Shown here: positions 33,101 through 41,903 of the stretch, piece by piece
How the letters are laid out: every line of letters starts with the position of its first letter
Numbering within the stretch: the stretch's first letter is position 1
Assembly (NCBI RefSeq): GCF_002163625.1
Contig: NZ_CP020892.1
Location: 4,862,955-4,926,954, forward strand
DNA length: 64,000 nt
Reading direction: 5' to 3'
DNA from: Pseudomonas sp. M30-35
GTDB taxonomy: Bacteria; Pseudomonadota; Gammaproteobacteria; Pseudomonadales; Pseudomonadaceae
Notes under the pieces: model-generated
What the model saw: the letters and a program-made list of their open reading frames with translations, nothing else
Told to the model about the DNA's origin: nothing
The model's database searches: none
Made by a program: the position numbers and the translations under genes

Positions 33101-33862
33101 ATGAAGACTCAACTGTGTGTGGCAACCATTTGTTTGGCTGCCAGCCTGCCACTCCAAGCCACAGGACTGTTTGCACCTGCAGAGCTGAGTGACCAGGAGT
33201 TATCGCAACTACGCGGCCGATATGTACTGCCAGGAAGAATTGTGAATTTTGGTGTGACCATGGCCAGCACGTGGCAAAACGCGAGTGGCCAGGTACTCGG
33301 CGCCAAGGTCGATATGCAAATCCAGCAGAGCATCAAGCCGGTGTTCAACATCACCACATTTAAGCAGGGCAACAATGATGCAGCGGCCGCAACTATCGCC
33401 GCGGGAGTGGGTAACTCGCCCGCCCAAGGCACCGGCCAGCTAAGCGGTGGTAACAGCCTCAATAATGTTCAGGGTGTGGTGCAAACGACCCGTTCTGCCG
33501 GTGACCTAAACACCAGCTACAACAACCTTAATATCGATGTCAGCCACGGCAATACAGCACCTGCTGTGATGTCCGGCTCACAGCTAGTAAGCAGTGTGCA
33601 GCAAACCAGCGACGTCGGCACGGTAAGGGTCAGTCCAATGGGTGGCGGCTTGCAGTTGGCCATCGATGCCAACGGCCAAGGCGCTAGTCTGCAGCAGCTT
33701 GGAGCAGGCGGCGCAGTTCAACGTAGCGACATTTATGGCTCAAGTAACACTGTTACCAATTTCGCCGCGCTCAACGTATTGCTGAAAGAAAATATGCCGA
33801 CCGCGAACGGGTTGAACTGTAATTGGAACCAACTTAACAATTTGCGTCCAACAGGGCTGTAA
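33101..33862 (+). CDS. fapE: amyloid-associated protein FapE
   Basis: 253 residues from the ATG at 33101, which has GGAG six bases before it; an ATG at 33089 overlaps the fapD stop but has no such site. Signal peptide MKTQLCVATICLAASLPLQA, then a FapE-type body with MQIQQSIKPVFNITTFKQGN and a Gln/Asn-rich middle (NSLNNVQGVVQTTRSAGDLN). It is a minor extracellular fibre component or extrusion partner. The C-terminus is NLRPTGL. Confidence 0.85.
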   Translation: MKTQLCVATICLAASLPLQATGLFAPAELSDQELSQLRGRYVLPGRIVNFGVTMASTWQNASGQVLGAKVDMQIQQSIKPVFNITTFKQGNNDAAAATIAAGVGNSPAQGTGQLSGGNSLNNVQGVVQTTRSAGDLNTSYNNLNIDVSHGNTAPAVMSGSQLVSSVQQTSDVGTVRVSPMGGGLQLAIDANGQGASLQQLGAGGAVQRSDIYGSSNTVTNFAALNVLLKENMPTANGLNCNWNQLNNLRPTGL

Positions 33863-33910
33863 ATATGGTCTAGGCTGGATTTGTGACCGATCTGAAATGG
33901 ATATTTTCCT

Positions 33911-35167
33911 ATGCCGAAGCACGTATCTCTAGGCTTGGCTATATGTGCGGCTAGCGCTCTTGCCGCGCCTACATTGATGGCCGCGACCGACGCTGAAGTA
34001 GACGCATTAAAACAACAACTCGAACTACTTAAACAGCATTACGATGCTCAGCAAAAAGCTTTGATGGTGCTCGAACAACGACTTAAACAAGTTGAGTCTC
34101 AACCCGTTCAAAAACCACTGCTGCGCCCTATCCCTGCAACCGGACGCAGTGAGACGGTGGCCAAATCTGGGGAAGCCGGTTACGGCACCAGCCTGCAAGA
34201 TGATGCAGCGCCAGCACGCAGCGTTGAGAATATTTACAACGAGGCCAGCGGCTTCTTCGGCACAGGCACCTTCAGTTTTGAAACAGGCCTGACTTACAGT
34301 CACTACGACAGCAGGCAACTGTTTCTTAACGGTTTCCTGGCCCTCGACACCATCTTTCTTGGCAACATTGGTGTCGACCAAATTAACTCTGACACCTTAA
34401 CCCTCGATCTGACTGGCCGGTATAACTGGCATGACCGTTGGCAGTTCGACCTCAACGTGCCTGTGGTGTACCGCGAGACTACATTTGAATCTGCTGGCGC
34501 AGGCGGCGCGAGCACATCCATCTCTGAAGAAACCGTCACCCGCAACCCTGAAATCGGTGATATCAGTGCCGGTATCGCTTATAAGTTCCTGACTGAAACC
34601 GAGAGCCGTCCAGATGCGGTCCTCAGCCTGCGGGTCAAGGCACCTACAGGTAAAGACCCTTACGGCATCAAGCTTCAGCAAGTACCTGGCAACGACAACT
34701 TGACGGTTCCAGAAGAGCTGCCAACCGGCAACGGTGTGTGGTCAATCACTCCTGGCATATCGTTGGTCAAAACCGTCGACCCAGCCGTGCTCTTCGGCAA
34801 CCTTTCATACACCTATAACCTGGAAGAGGACTACAGTGACATCAGCTCTACGCGCGGGGTCAAGCAACCCGGCACAGTAAAGCTGGGTAACTGGTTCCAA
34901 TTCGGCTTGGGCATGGCCTTTGCGCTAAACGAGCGCATGAGTCTGTCGATGTCTTACTCGCAGCTGCTTTCGCAAAAAAGCAGAGTCAAGGCTGAAGGCC
35001 AAGGCTTCACGTCAGTGCCCAGCAGTGACGCCAATGCCGCGTACTACAACATCGGCATGACCTATGCGTTCGATGAAAACCTAAGCATCGTGCCCAACCT
35101 ATCCATCGGCCTGACACCCGATGCCCCCGACTTTACTTTCAGCGTCAGATTTCCTTACTACTTCTAA
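33911..35167 (+). CDS. fapF: outer-membrane amyloid secretion channel FapF
   Basis: 418 residues. Signal peptide (about 24 residues), then a helical coiled coil ([36 protein letters not shown]) which plugs and trimerises the channel, and a C-terminal 12-stranded beta-barrel ([20 protein letters not shown]... [14 protein letters not shown]) ending in an aromatic residue, as outer-membrane proteins do. It exports FapB, FapC and FapE to the surface. Followed by a terminator. Confidence 0.9.
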   Translation: MPKHVSLGLAICAASALAAPTLMAATDAEVDALKQQLELLKQHYDAQQKALMVLEQRLKQVESQPVQKPLLRPIPATGRSETVAKSGEAGYGTSLQDDAAPARSVENIYNEASGFFGTGTFSFETGLTYSHYDSRQLFLNGFLALDTIFLGNIGVDQINSDTLTLDLTGRYNWHDRWQFDLNVPVVYRETTFESAGAGGASTSISEETVTRNPEIGDISAGIAYKFLTETESRPDAVLSLRVKAPTGKDPYGIKLQQVPGNDNLTVPEELPTGNGVWSITPGISLVKTVDPAVLFGNLSYTYNLEEDYSDISSTRGVKQPGTVKLGNWFQFGLGMAFALNERMSLSMSYSQLLSQKSRVKAEGQGFTSVPSSDANAAYYNIGMTYAFDENLSIVPNLSIGLTPDAPDFTFSVRFPYYF

Positions 35168-35190
35168 CCAGAAAGCTTAACTTATCCACA

Positions 35191-35220
35191 GACCTAACCG
35201 CAGCGTGTTCCGGTTAGGTC
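35191..35220 (+). terminator. hairpin after fapF
   Basis: GACCTAACCG (35191-35200) and CGGTTAGGTC (35211-35220) form a perfect 10-bp stem, ending the fap operon; no long T-tract. Confidence 0.7.
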
Positions 35221-35273
35221 TTCGTGCGCCTACTGTGCCTATTATGCAGTCCATCCAAGCACACGAGGTTGTT

Positions 35274-35477
35274 GTGGATACTCAAGCAATGCTCTGGGGA
35301 TTAGTATTTGGCTCGGTCGGGCTGAGTTTTTTTATCTACGGGCGAAAGCACAGTAGAACCATGCCTTTTATTTGCGGATTGGGGCTGATGGTGTTTCCGT
35401 ACTTCATTAGCAGTACTTTGCTGATGGTTGCGATAGGTTGCTCACTTATGGCTCTGCCCTATTTTGTCAGGCTCTGA
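35274..35477 (+). CDS. small membrane protein (amino-acid-transport-protein-like family)
   Basis: 67 residues from the GTG at 35274, with GAGG five bases before it; upstream starts at 35205 and 35244 run into the terminator or lack a ribosome site. The pattern MDTQAMLWGLVFGSVGLSFFIYGRKH, then MPFICGLGLMVFPYFI and LLMVAIGCSLMALPYFVRL gives three hydrophobic segments. Short proteins of exactly this form are widespread in gammaproteobacteria and often named amino acid transport protein; the function is not known. Confidence 0.72.
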   Translation: MDTQAMLWGLVFGSVGLSFFIYGRKHSRTMPFICGLGLMVFPYFISSTLLMVAIGCSLMALPYFVRL

Positions 35478-35489
35478 GCCTAAGCAACC

Positions 35490-36821
35490 TCAGCGAATCT
35501 GGTGCTTATGCAGCAAGCGATAAAATGTCGGCCGTGAGATACCCAAACCGCGTGCCGCCTGGCTACAGTTCTCAGGATACCTCGCCATTGCATCGCTGAG
35601 GGCCTGAATCTCTGCTTTGCGCTTGTAGTCTTCCAAGGTTCTAAGCCGTTCAATAAGAATGCTGCCTGGTTCAAGACCAAGATCCTTGGCCTCAATCTGG
35701 CGCCCCTCTGCCAACACCAAACCTCGCCGCACTCGATTCGCCAACTCACGGACATTGCCGGGCCATTTGTGCTCAGCCAACTGCTTCAATGCTTCTTCAC
35801 TAAAGCGCTTGGCCCGCCGGCCAGTTTCGGCGCTGTATAAACTGGCAAAGTAATTTGCCAACATTGGAATATCCGCCACTCGCTCATGCAAAGCGGCGGT
35901 ATGCACTTGCAGTACATTGAGGCGGTAATACAGGTCTTCTCGGAAACTGCCGTTATCGATCGCGGCTTCAAGATCGATATGGGTTGCAGCCAGAACCCTG
36001 ACATCAACCGATATTGGCTGGCTCCCTCCCACCCGCTCTATTTGTTTCTCTTGCAGAAAACGCAGCAGGTTAGCTTGCAACTCAAGGGGTAAATCGCCAA
36101 TTTCATCGAGAAACAGGGTGCCGCCGTCTGCCGATTCAATCCGGCCGATTTTACGTTGATGTGCGCCGGTAAATGCACCCTTCTCGTGACCAAATAACTC
36201 TGACTGAATTAGGTGCTCAGGAATTGCCCCGCAGTTGATCGCAATAAATGGCTTACCTGCTCGGCTCGAACGGTGATGCAAGGTTCTTGCGACTAACTCT
36301 TTACCCGTACCGCTTTCACCACGGATCAATACCGGGGAATGGGTCGGTGCAAGTTTGGCCAGCAATTTACGTAAATCACGGATAGGTGTGCTCTGTCCAA
36401 GCAGCTCATTTTCATGATCATCAATGATGCCGCTTTTCCGCCCACGTAACCTTGCCATCCCGTAGGCTCGGCCCAAGGTCACATGCACCCGAGACACGTC
36501 AAACGGCAAGGTGTGATAGTCAAAAAACCACTCACCCACAAACTCACCAAGGGTATTAACCGAAGACAGCAAGTCAGGACTAAGCACTGCAATCCACTCA
36601 GCACCACTGCGGCTTAACAGTTGCTTGATTGCGGCTGGGCGACGCAAGTGCATTTCATTGAGCCGGATCAAACCGACATCGCAGTCACGCTCCTCCGCAT
36701 ACTCAAGCATGCAGCCTTCCACGGTCCATCCTGCCTCTCGAAGGCTTGGTAATAGCGACCGGCAATCATCACAAGGGTCGACTACCAAGAGGCGCCGCGG
36801 TGTACTCGTATCATTAAGCAT
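35490..36821 (-). CDS. sigma-54-dependent activator, VpsR-like (likely fap regulator)
   Basis: 443 residues from the ATG at 36821, preceded by AAGGAA. The N-terminus (LLVVDPCDDCRSLLPSLREAGWTVEGC, VGLIRLNEMHL) resembles a receiver domain but lacks the phospho-acceptor Asp. The AAA+ domain has Walker A GESGTGKE (168-175), GAFTGA and LFLDEIGDLP; the C-terminus is a Fis-type HTH (SQAARGLGISRPTFYRLLHKH). Length and layout match VpsR-type proteins, some of which bind cyclic di-GMP. It lies at the far end of the fap operon, which has a sigma-54 promoter, so it probably drives fap; this is inference. Confidence 0.85.
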   Translation of the reverse strand: MLNDTSTPRRLLVVDPCDDCRSLLPSLREAGWTVEGCMLEYAEERDCDVGLIRLNEMHLRRPAAIKQLLSRSGAEWIAVLSPDLLSSVNTLGEFVGEWFFDYHTLPFDVSRVHVTLGRAYGMARLRGRKSGIIDDHENELLGQSTPIRDLRKLLAKLAPTHSPVLIRGESGTGKELVARTLHHRSSRAGKPFIAINCGAIPEHLIQSELFGHEKGAFTGAHQRKIGRIESADGGTLFLDEIGDLPLELQANLLRFLQEKQIERVGGSQPISVDVRVLAATHIDLEAAIDNGSFREDLYYRLNVLQVHTAALHERVADIPMLANYFASLYSAETGRRAKRFSEEALKQLAEHKWPGNVRELANRVRRGLVLAEGRQIEAKDLGLEPGSILIERLRTLEDYKRKAEIQALSDAMARYPENCSQAARGLGISRPTFYRLLHKHQIR

Positions 36822-36898
36822 ACCTTTCCTTGGCGCCAAATAATTAACGTTTTTAATCAAAGGGTTAGGCGCGATTACAGTTACCCTAGCAATACTTT

Positions 36899-36937
36899 CG
36901 ATAGCGACTTGGAACAATTCACACTAAGGCGCTATCG
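36899..36937. repeat. inverted repeat upstream of the VpsR-like gene
   Basis: CGATAGCG (36899-36906) and CGCTATCG (36930-36937) are exact complements; inside, CTT pairs with AAG. It lies 78 bases upstream of the start and could be an operator or hairpin. The rest of the 489-bp gap 36822-37310 has no gene I can support apart from the direct repeat at 37247. Confidence 0.5.
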
Positions 36938-37246
36938 CTAAATAACTAGCCGTTCAAAACACGCTTATTTGGAGGTTAAGTCGGTGAAATAACTGCTTTT
37001 TTTGTGACGCAGTTCCGCTTTGGGAACACCACAGAGACGGCTCATCTGCCGGTGACAAGGATTTAGCTATTAGACCAACCAAGCCACGGCCAAGAGCACG
37101 GGTTATTTCATCTGCAAAAGGTTGGGAAGTTGCCTGCTGAGACTTAGTGCCCAGCCAAGCGAGAATGCTCATTACAGAGAAGTGTCTGGCGATCAGGGAA
37201 TGTCGCCGATTCGAACTCAAGCGCTAGCTTGGAGTAAGACCATTTT

Positions 37247-37285
37247 TAGTGCTCGCCAGAGCTAGGGTTCATGCCACATCAGATA
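37247..37285 (+). repeat. 39-bp direct repeat, left copy
   Basis: Starts TAGTGCTCGCCAGAGC and ends CCACATCAGATA. It matches 46444-46482 in 38 of 39 bases, in the same orientation, 9.2 kb away. The two copies flank the DUF202-to-DctM island. Confidence 0.85.
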
Positions 37286-37310
37286 CTGACTTTGTACATC
37301 GCCTGGCTTT

Positions 37311-37643
37311 CTATGAATTCACCAAATCCTGCAGCAGGGACAGGGTGTATGTGCATACAACGAATACGATGCTAATCCCCAGAGAAAAAACTGCACGGCT
37401 GGCAGGCATAACAACCTCTTCATTGATACCGGTTGATTGCCGAAAATAACGTGCACGCAGGGAAGCCATAATAATGGCAGCAGAAATGACGAGAATCATC
37501 ATTAGCCCTAGCGATCGCCAGAGATGATCTATTAATCCGTGTATCAGAAAGATGCTAACGACTAAGCAGGACATCATAGTTCGCGCCCAAGCCATAAGGG
37601 TGCGTTCTGGTTGAAGCCCTGGATCCCCGTGCAGAGCGCTCAT
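37311..37643 (-). CDS. DUF202 membrane protein (second of pair)
   Basis: 110 residues. QPERTLMAWARTMMSCLVVSIFLIHG is the DUF202 signature (Arg-Thr-x-x-Ala-Trp-x-Arg-Thr), with three membrane helices. It follows the related gene at 37666-38022 by 22 bases. Tandem DUF202 pairs (YidH/YidG-like) are common; the function is unknown. Confidence 0.8.
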   Translation of the reverse strand: MSALHGDPGLQPERTLMAWARTMMSCLVVSIFLIHGLIDHLWRSLGLMMILVISAAIIMASLRARYFRQSTGINEEVVMPASRAVFSLGISIVFVVCTYTLSLLQDLVNS

Positions 37644-37665
37644 TTGCGCAACCTAAACAGTGCCA

Positions 37666-38022
37666 TCAGTAAAGCCACCCTGCAAACACCAATGTGATTA
37701 CCACTACGCCAGCAGCAGTGAGCGGAATATGCAGCGGTAACGTTAACGGCTCCTTTAGTCGAAGTGCTCGCTCAATGGCAAGCCAGCGAAAACAGGCCCA
37801 TGTGCTAACGACCATTGCGAGCAGCAATAACGCAAGCGCCATAAAACTGCGTAATGAGGGTGTGAGGGAGTTGCTTGCAAATGCCTCAATAGCAATCCCA
37901 CCGGCCATCAATGCCAGAGAAGTCCGTATCCAAGCCAAAAAAGTTCGTTCGTTGGCCAAGGTAAAGCGCGGGTCCGGATCGGTACCTACTCGCAACGAAA
38001 AACGCGAAAACCGAGGGTTCAT
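37666..38022 (-). CDS. DUF202 membrane protein (YidH-like)
   Basis: 118 residues. RFTLANERTFLAWIRTSLALMAGGIAIEAF carries the DUF202 signature (NERTFLAWIRT) and three membrane segments, the last near the C-terminus (IPLTAAGVVVITLVFAGWLY). It is the more canonical YidH-like member, transcribed before the shorter paralogue. Confidence 0.83.
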   Translation of the reverse strand: MNPRFSRFSLRVGTDPDPRFTLANERTFLAWIRTSLALMAGGIAIEAFASNSLTPSLRSFMALALLLLAMVVSTWACFRWLAIERALRLKEPLTLPLHIPLTAAGVVVITLVFAGWLY

Positions 38023-38098
38023 ATTAAAGACTATGCCTCATAATAAAAGCGTGGTTACGAGTCGACAAAGCTTTATCCATCAACTTGTGAAATGAGAA

Positions 38099-39232
38099 TT
38101 AGAAAACAGCAGTTAGGTATTGCTCGATAACGGCGATACCTTCCAGATTGCCGATCCCCGGCTCCAGGCCAAGAGAAGTAGTGCCATCGCATACGTTCCT
38201 TAACGCTGGTGATAACTCAGTACGCAGTAGGTTCGGATTCGAGTCCACCTCAAGTGCGCCATCCCCACCTGCAGCAGCAAGCAGATGAGCAGATGCCATG
38301 AGTCCTACACCGCCGCCGAGGTAATGAGGGAAATAACATGCACCGGAAACGTTGATCGCTCTCGCGAGCGGTAATCCCTTGCTGATACCACCCCACTTAG
38401 CAGCGTCAGGCTGTACGATCGAGAGCGCCTTGCTGGCAAGCGCCTTCGCAAATGCAGGCTCACCCAAAATATTTTCACCCGCTGCTAGCGGAATATCTAT
38501 ATGACTCTGAATGTCCTGCCACTCAGACCAAGACGCCGTACAGCGTATTGGTTCTTCGACCCACTTGAGCCCGAACTGCTCGAAGTGAGGCAATAGTGTT
38601 TTAGCCTCCTCCAGTGTCCAACCCTGATTGACGTCAACCATTAGCCCAACGTTCTCGCCCAGCGTACGACGTAGTGTATTTAGGTTCTCGATGTCCCGGT
38701 CTAAGCCAAAGCCTATTTTCAATTTAAAGCGTGTATAGCCATTATCTTGCATGCTCTGTGCGAGCACCTCTGGCCGGGTTGGATTCAGACCGCTTGCATA
38801 GACCTGAATGCGATCGCTTTGCCCCCCAAGGTAGCGCCATAGCGGCTGCTCGACACGCCTCGCGCAGAGATCCCAAATGGCTAAATCAATACCCGCGATG
38901 CATTGAGCGAAAGGCCCCGGCTCAGCCGATTGCAGCGCCAGTACTTCGGAACGTTGAGTTAAGGTCTCAAAGACCTGCTCGGGAGAATTGAAAGAAACGC
39001 CCATAAGCAAAGGTTTAAAAACACTGGTCACAAGACGAGCTCGATGCTCAGCGCCAACCATTGGGAAGTTACACCAGACCTCACCCCAGCCCTGGTGACC
39101 ATCATCATCGGTGACGCAAACGAGCACCATAGGACGATCCTCCATCGTCCCAAACGAGGTCTGTACAGGCGTTTCCAATGGGCAGCGGTAGACGAATGCG
39201 GCGACGTCTCGAACAGAGATCTGATTGTTCAT
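38099..39232 (-). CDS. mandelate racemase/muconate lactonizing enzyme family protein
   Basis: 377 residues, enolase superfamily. N-terminal capping region, then RFKLKIGFG (Lys-x-Lys catalytic bases), DVNQGW, VEEPI and GENILG (three metal ligands D, E, E) and QPDAAKWGG with FPHYLGGG (the Asp-His dyad of the mandelate racemase subgroup). It should abstract a proton next to a carboxylate of an acid sugar or related acid; the substrate is not known. It overlaps the GntR gene by four bases, so the two form one operon. Confidence 0.85.
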   Translation of the reverse strand: MNNQISVRDVAAFVYRCPLETPVQTSFGTMEDRPMVLVCVTDDDGHQGWGEVWCNFPMVGAEHRARLVTSVFKPLLMGVSFNSPEQVFETLTQRSEVLALQSAEPGPFAQCIAGIDLAIWDLCARRVEQPLWRYLGGQSDRIQVYASGLNPTRPEVLAQSMQDNGYTRFKLKIGFGLDRDIENLNTLRRTLGENVGLMVDVNQGWTLEEAKTLLPHFEQFGLKWVEEPIRCTASWSEWQDIQSHIDIPLAAGENILGEPAFAKALASKALSIVQPDAAKWGGISKGLPLARAINVSGACYFPHYLGGGVGLMASAHLLAAAGGDGALEVDSNPNLLRTELSPALRNVCDGTTSLGLEPGIGNLEGIAVIEQYLTAVF

Positions 39233-39972
39233 TTTTTTAGATCCATTTCTAAGTGGATGTAGTCACCCCGGTAGGTAGCCTCGGCAACATAGATGACTGT
39301 CTGATCTGGGGCGGTCAGAATGCGGCGAATATTGGCAATCGGATCCCCCAAAGGAACACTGAGCAGCCTGGCGGTCTCCAAATCAGCCTTGGCAATGGTG
39401 ATGCTTTGCTTCGCTCCCGCTATTTCCACATCTTCCAGAGACACCAACACCGGGAGAATCACTTCAGTGCGAAAGCGCTCTTCAGCTAACTTGAATACCC
39501 GCTCATCTAGATAAATAGAGATGACGCAGTACTTCGTACCTTCGCGGGTATGAACACGCCGCAAGTGCTGGTAGGACGGGGCAGGCGTACCGTCTTTTTC
39601 GGTTAAACACAGAGGAGAACTAGAGTCCGAGATGTTGGTTAGCAGCGGCTTATCTCCACGATAAGCTTCTACCAGAGCATCCAAGTTCGTCTCAACCTTC
39701 AGAGGAGTCGGCCGTGCAGGGCTTTTCAGGACAAAAGTTCCAATGCCACGCTGTATCTGAACCAATCCAGAACTACTGAGTTGGTGCATGGCCTGGCGGA
39801 CGGTCACTCGCGAAACCGAAAACTCCGCCATCAGCACTTCAATGGTTGGAAGCAGAGTATTTTCTGGCCAGATCTGACGTTCGATACGGTAACGAAAAAT
39901 GTCCGCTAGCTGGACGTAGAGAGGGATAGGACTCGAATCAAAGAATTTCTGTTTTCCACTCTGCTCAGTCAT
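39229..39972 (-). CDS. GntR family transcriptional regulator, HutC/UTRA type
   Basis: 247 residues. Winged-helix N-terminus PLYVQLADIFRYRIERQIWPENTLLPTIEVLMAEFSVSRVTVRQAMHQLSSSGLVQIQRGIGTFVL and a C-terminal UTRA ligand-binding domain (SITIAKADLETARLLSVPLGDPIANIRRILT). It probably represses the divergent GMC oxidoreductase operon in response to the catabolic substrate or a product. Confidence 0.87.
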   Translation of the reverse strand: MTEQSGKQKFFDSSPIPLYVQLADIFRYRIERQIWPENTLLPTIEVLMAEFSVSRVTVRQAMHQLSSSGLVQIQRGIGTFVLKSPARPTPLKVETNLDALVEAYRGDKPLLTNISDSSSPLCLTEKDGTPAPSYQHLRRVHTREGTKYCVISIYLDERVFKLAEERFRTEVILPVLVSLEDVEIAGAKQSITIAKADLETARLLSVPLGDPIANIRRILTAPDQTVIYVAEATYRGDYIHLEMDLKK

Positions 39973-40116
39973 TTGCGACCTTCATTTACCAGACTCCCAC
40001 TACGCTAGGGCAAAGAAGTGCCTCTCGGCACTGCATCGACGAATTTCTTCGGCCAGGCCACGGCTGCTTGCACGCCACCAAAGCACAAAAATGTTGACAG
40101 CAAAGCTATCATGCGC

Positions 40117-40152
40117 AAAAGTCCTATACAAGAGACGTCCTAATATTAGGAC
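40117..40152. promoter_or_regulatory. palindromic operator candidate between gntR and the GMC gene
   Basis: GTCCTAATATTAGGAC (40137-40152) is a perfect 16-bp palindrome, with an extra half-site AAGTCCTATA nearby (from about 40119). It lies 85 bases upstream of the GMC start in the divergent gap, a sensible place for the GntR regulator to bind. Confidence 0.6.
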
Positions 40153-40241
40153 TTTATAACTATACGATGCACCGCCCGCTTGATGGTAGGTAGCGCACCC
40201 CGAACAACAACATCGATCCGAACAGTCGAGGAAATTAAACG

Positions 40242-41903
40242 ATGTCTAATACGTACGATTACATTGTGGTAGGGGCCGGGTCGGCAGGCTGCATCGTCGC
40301 CAATCGCCTATCCGCCAACCCCGAAACACGAGTTCTGCTATTGGAAGCGGGTGGCTGGAACCGCAATTTCTGGCTCCACTTACCCGTTGGCTACTTCCGA
40401 TCAATCTACGATGCGCGATTTTCACGCCTATTTGACACGGTCCCCTCGGTAGGCAGCGGTAACCGCAATATCATCTGGCCGCGTGGGCGCGTCATGGGAG
40501 GGTCGAGCTCCATCAACGGGCTCATCTACATTCGAGGTCAAAAGGAGGACTTCGACAGCTGGTCTATCAATGGAGCTACCGGTTGGTCCTACAAGGAGGT
40601 ACTCCCCTATTTCCGTCGCATTGAAACGTACTGCAAAGGAGAGAGCACATTCCGTGGTGGAGCCGGGGAAATGCACGTCTCAGACTTGCGGCACGATCAC
40701 CCCTACTGCGCTGCTTGGGTAAAAGCGGCACAACAATACGGGCTACCCTACAACGCTGATCTGAACGGCGGGAATACAGCCGGTGTTGGCGCCTATCAAC
40801 TGAGCCTGAAAGGACGTTGGAGATGCAGCGCCGCAACCGCGTTCATCAACCCCATCCGAAATCGTCCAAACCTAACGATTCTTACCGGAGCAAATGCCAC
40901 ACGAATTATCTTCGAAGGGCTACAAACCAAGGGCGTCGAATGGCAGCAAAAAGGAGTACTGAATCAAGCCACAGCTGCTCGCGAGGTAATCCTTTCAGCA
41001 GGTGCAATTCAGTCTCCGCAGCTACTCATGCTTTCTGGGATAGGCCCCTCTGAGCATATTAGTGAGCACGGAATAACACCGGTATACAACTCTCCCGAGG
41101 TTGGCGGCAACCTACAAGATCACTACCAGATGCGCGTCACCTATCGACTGCGAAAGAAGGTTTCGCTCAACACTGATATTCGCAATCCATTGAAGCTCGC
41201 CGAGATGGGTATGCAGTGGCTCTTCAATGCTTCAGGGCCATTGACTGTAGGTGCAGGCCAAGTCGGTGGCAGTGCCTGCACACCCTACGCCGATGGTGAT
41301 AGACCAGACGTCCAGTTCAACGTCATGCCACTGACTGTCGACAAGCCCGGAGCGCCACTGCACCGATATCCCGGCTTCACCGCTTCGGTCTGGCAGTGTC
41401 ACCCCCGCTCCCGTGGGACTGTGCGCCTCACATCGTCAGACCCGAGTGCCAAGCCAATTATCGACCCAAATTACTTTTCGAATCCATTCGATCGCAAAGT
41501 GATGATCGAGGGCATCAAGATTCTGCGCGAAATTGCCAACCAACCCGCCTTCCGTGATCTATGGGAATGCGAACTGGAGCCGGGGCTAGATGCTGCGACC
41601 GACGAGCAGATTTGGGAGGCTATTCGCAACCGTGGTGGCACCGTTTTCCACTGCGTCGGCACCTGCCGTATGGGTAACGATCCTAAGTCGGTGGTAGATC
41701 CGTACTTAAGGGTTCGCGGTGTCCAAGGGCTGCGCGTCATCGACGCTTCTGTCATGCCGATCGTGACCTCCGCCAATACCAATGCGACGTCGCTGATGAT
41801 CGGTGAGAAAGGCGCCGATATGGTGCTTCGCGATGACGCTGAATCGAACATCACCCAGACGAATATACAAACAGTACATTCGATAAAGGAAGCAGTTAAA
41901 TGA
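40242..41903 (+). CDS. GMC family oxidoreductase (choline dehydrogenase-like)
   Basis: 553 residues. The FAD dinucleotide-binding motif YIVVGAGSAGCIVANRL, PRGRVMGGSSSINGLIYIRG (GMC signature 1), SAGAIQSPQLLMLSGIGP (signature 2) and the C-terminal HCVGTCRMGNDPKSVVDPYLRVRGVQGLRVIDASVMP with the catalytic His/Asn region identify the glucose-methanol-choline family. It oxidises a primary alcohol to an aldehyde, passing electrons to a membrane carrier. The aldehyde dehydrogenase encoded next, overlapping by four bases, should take the product further. Confidence 0.9.
   Translation: MSNTYDYIVVGAGSAGCIVANRLSANPETRVLLLEAGGWNRNFWLHLPVGYFRSIYDARFSRLFDTVPSVGSGNRNIIWPRGRVMGGSSSINGLIYIRGQKEDFDSWSINGATGWSYKEVLPYFRRIETYCKGESTFRGGAGEMHVSDLRHDHPYCAAWVKAAQQYGLPYNADLNGGNTAGVGAYQLSLKGRWRCSAATAFINPIRNRPNLTILTGANATRIIFEGLQTKGVEWQQKGVLNQATAAREVILSAGAIQSPQLLMLSGIGPSEHISEHGITPVYNSPEVGGNLQDHYQMRVTYRLRKKVSLNTDIRNPLKLAEMGMQWLFNASGPLTVGAGQVGGSACTPYADGDRPDVQFNVMPLTVDKPGAPLHRYPGFTASVWQCHPRSRGTVRLTSSDPSAKPIIDPNYFSNPFDRKVMIEGIKILREIANQPAFRDLWECELEPGLDAATDEQIWEAIRNRGGTVFHCVGTCRMGNDPKSVVDPYLRVRGVQGLRVIDASVMPIVTSANTNATSLMIGEKGADMVLRDDAESNITQTNIQTVHSIKEAVK

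Noticed and set aside
36954..37220. 88-residue frame on the minus strand in the gap before the DUF202 genes
   Set aside because: Low-complexity, no ribosome site or homologous motif; not supported as a gene.
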